Below are positions 63,018 through 64,000 of a stretch of DNA of 64,000 bases, in pieces. Below the pieces are notes generated by a model. The model was not told where the DNA came from, searched no databases, and saw only the letters and a program-made list of their open reading frames with translations. Each line of letters begins with the position of its first letter. The first letter of the stretch is position 1. A program made the position numbers and the translations under genes. Origin of the DNA: Thalassotalea euphylliae (GTDB taxonomy: Bacteria; Pseudomonadota; Gammaproteobacteria; Enterobacterales; Alteromonadaceae); contig NZ_QUOU01000001.1 in the NCBI RefSeq assembly GCF_003390335.1, forward strand, positions 4,092,001 through 4,156,000. Reading direction: 5' to 3'.

Positions 63018-64000
63018 TAACTCTCGTAACCTTTAGGGTTGCCAGATTGCCAACGCCACGTATCTTCCATCATGTTACGGAGAGTTTTGACTGGCTTCCA
63101 AGATAGAACTTCTTCCGCCTTACTTGCATCAGCCCAAAATGCTGGTAAATCTCCCTCTCTTCTAGAAGAAAATTCATAAGATACTTTTTGCTTTGTATAT
63201 TGCTCGAAACCATGCACTATATCTAATACAGATAATGGTTGTCCTGTCCCTAAGTTAAAGGCTTCACAAAGACCTGATTCTTGATTAACTAGCCAATTTA
63301 AGGCATCTATATGCCCTTGAGCAAGGTCAGTTACATGAATATAATCTCTTAAACAAGTCCCATCTTTAGTATTATAATCATTTCCAAAAATAGACAGTTT
63401 ATCTCTTTTTCCAACAGCGACTTGGGCTACAAAAGGCATCAAGTTATTAGGAATACCGTTAGGGTCTTCCCCTATCTTGCCACTTACATCCGCACCAATT
63501 GGGTTAAAATAACGTAAGTTTGCAACCTTAAACTTTTCATTAGCTATACAATAATCTTTCAGAATTTCTTCCACCATTGACTTAGTTTTTCCATATGGAC
63601 TTGATGGTAGCCCTAATGTTTGCGTTTCAATGTAAGGAGGTTTGTTTTGCTCGCCGTAAACAGTAGCTGAAGAACTAAATACTAGATTACTAACACCAAA
63701 ATCTTTCATAGCAGCAACTAATGCCATCGTTCCTGTCACATTATTGTGATAATATTCTAGGGGTTTATGAGATGACTCACCTACAGCTTTAAGACCTGCA
63801 AAATGAATCACAGATTCAATCTCATGCCTTGAAAAAACAAAGGACATCAAATCCATATCCAAAATATCTGCTTGATAGAAAGCTACTGTTTTATTAGTTA
63901 ACTCTTCAACTCGTTTAATAGACTCTTCGGAAGCATTTGAAAGATTATCTACTACAACGACTTCGAGTCCAGCCTTTAGCAAAGCCAAAACAGTATGTGA
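63017..64000 (-). CDS. galE: UDP-glucose 4-epimerase (N-terminus beyond window)
   Basis: The frame is open to the window's right edge (residues reading SHTVLALLKAGLEVVVVDN), so the start and the GxxGxxG nucleotide loop lie outside. Catalytic elements seen: VIHFAGLKAVGESSHKPLEY, Ser in FSSSATVYG, and Tyr-Lys in SPYGKTKSMVEEIL; also NLRYFNPIGAD and YIHVTDLAQGH. This is the Leloir enzyme that interconverts UDP-galactose and UDP-glucose, the endpoint for galactose made by the locus. The gene overlaps the truncated galM; galK and galT are expected outside the window. Confidence 0.95.
   Translation of the reverse strand, partial: SHTVLALLKAGLEVVVVDNLSNASEESIKRVEELTNKTVAFYQADILDMDLMSFVFSRHEIESVIHFAGLKAVGESSHKPLEYYHNNVTGTMALVAAMKDFGVSNLVFSSSATVYGEQNKPPYIETQTLGLPSSPYGKTKSMVEEILKDYCIANEKFKVANLRYFNPIGADVSGKIGEDPNGIPNNLMPFVAQVAVGKRDKLSIFGNDYNTKDGTCLRDYIHVTDLAQGHIDALNWLVNQESGLCEAFNLGTGQPLSVLDIVHGFEQYTKQKVSYEFSSRREGDLPAFWADASKAEEVLSWKPVKTLRNMMEDTWRWQSGNPKGYES

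Overview
The window looks like chromosome from a marine gammaproteobacterium of the Alteromonadales (Colwelliaceae/Thalassotalea-like). The signs are TonB-dependent receptors of the alteromonad type, a MSHA-like prepilin, a PEP-CTERM protein, a DcaP-like porin, and a close relative of the Vibrio Na+/galactose symporter. This placement is inference from gene content; no similarity search was run. By eye, the right half (from about 29 kb) is more A/T-rich than the left half.

Left half (1-27.6 kb), ordinary chromosome with some decay. It holds an acyl-CoA dehydrogenase cut by the window edge behind a PsrA-like palindrome, a periplasmic transglutaminase-like protein, a large hybrid sensor kinase, and a coniferyl-aldehyde-type dehydrogenase with a TetR regulator. 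A TPR-GGDEF gene follows that is broken by an in-frame TGA and has also lost a normal start codon. Next come two adjacent spondin-domain secreted proteins (one with a collagen-like stretch), a PEP-CTERM protein, two solitary periplasmic binding proteins and a prepilin. A complete lactate-use operon (permease, D-lactate dehydrogenase, L-lactate dehydrogenase) lies divergent from a LysR regulator that is frameshifted in a run of five C. A porin and a four-gene cluster of unknown function containing an orphan ParA close this half.

Right half (27.9-64 kb), a sulfated-galactan utilisation locus packed with insertion sequences. It encodes six intact S1-type sulfatases plus one sulfatase remnant, a lipoprotein GH2 beta-galactosidase, a secreted beta-helix protein of unknown activity, two TonB-dependent receptors, an ECF sigma/FecR pair, a vSGLT-like Na+/galactose symporter, a secreted aldose 1-epimerase, a truncated second aldose 1-epimerase and GalE. 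The likely flow is: receptors import sulfated oligosaccharide; periplasmic sulfatases and the beta-galactosidase (with the beta-helix protein as candidate endo-enzyme or lyase) release galactose; mutarotase and symporter deliver it to the Leloir pathway.

The main discovery candidate is a shared bipartite promoter-like motif: GGAAAA (or a variant), exactly 12 nt, then CGTC, always preceded by T. It occurs in the sense direction upstream of six transcription units of this locus: four sulfatase units, one TonB receptor and the ECF sigma gene itself. It suggests that the locus-encoded sigma factor drives a dispersed, autoregulated regulon.

Three IS256-type, two IS30-type and two IS3-type copies break the locus. 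One IS256 copy has an 8-bp target duplication and splits a terminator hairpin. Another is itself interrupted by an IS3 element and truncates the second mutarotase gene. Flank comparison of the two outer, inverted IS256 copies suggests that the 16 kb between them was flipped, dividing what was once a single co-directional sulfatase/beta-galactosidase operon.
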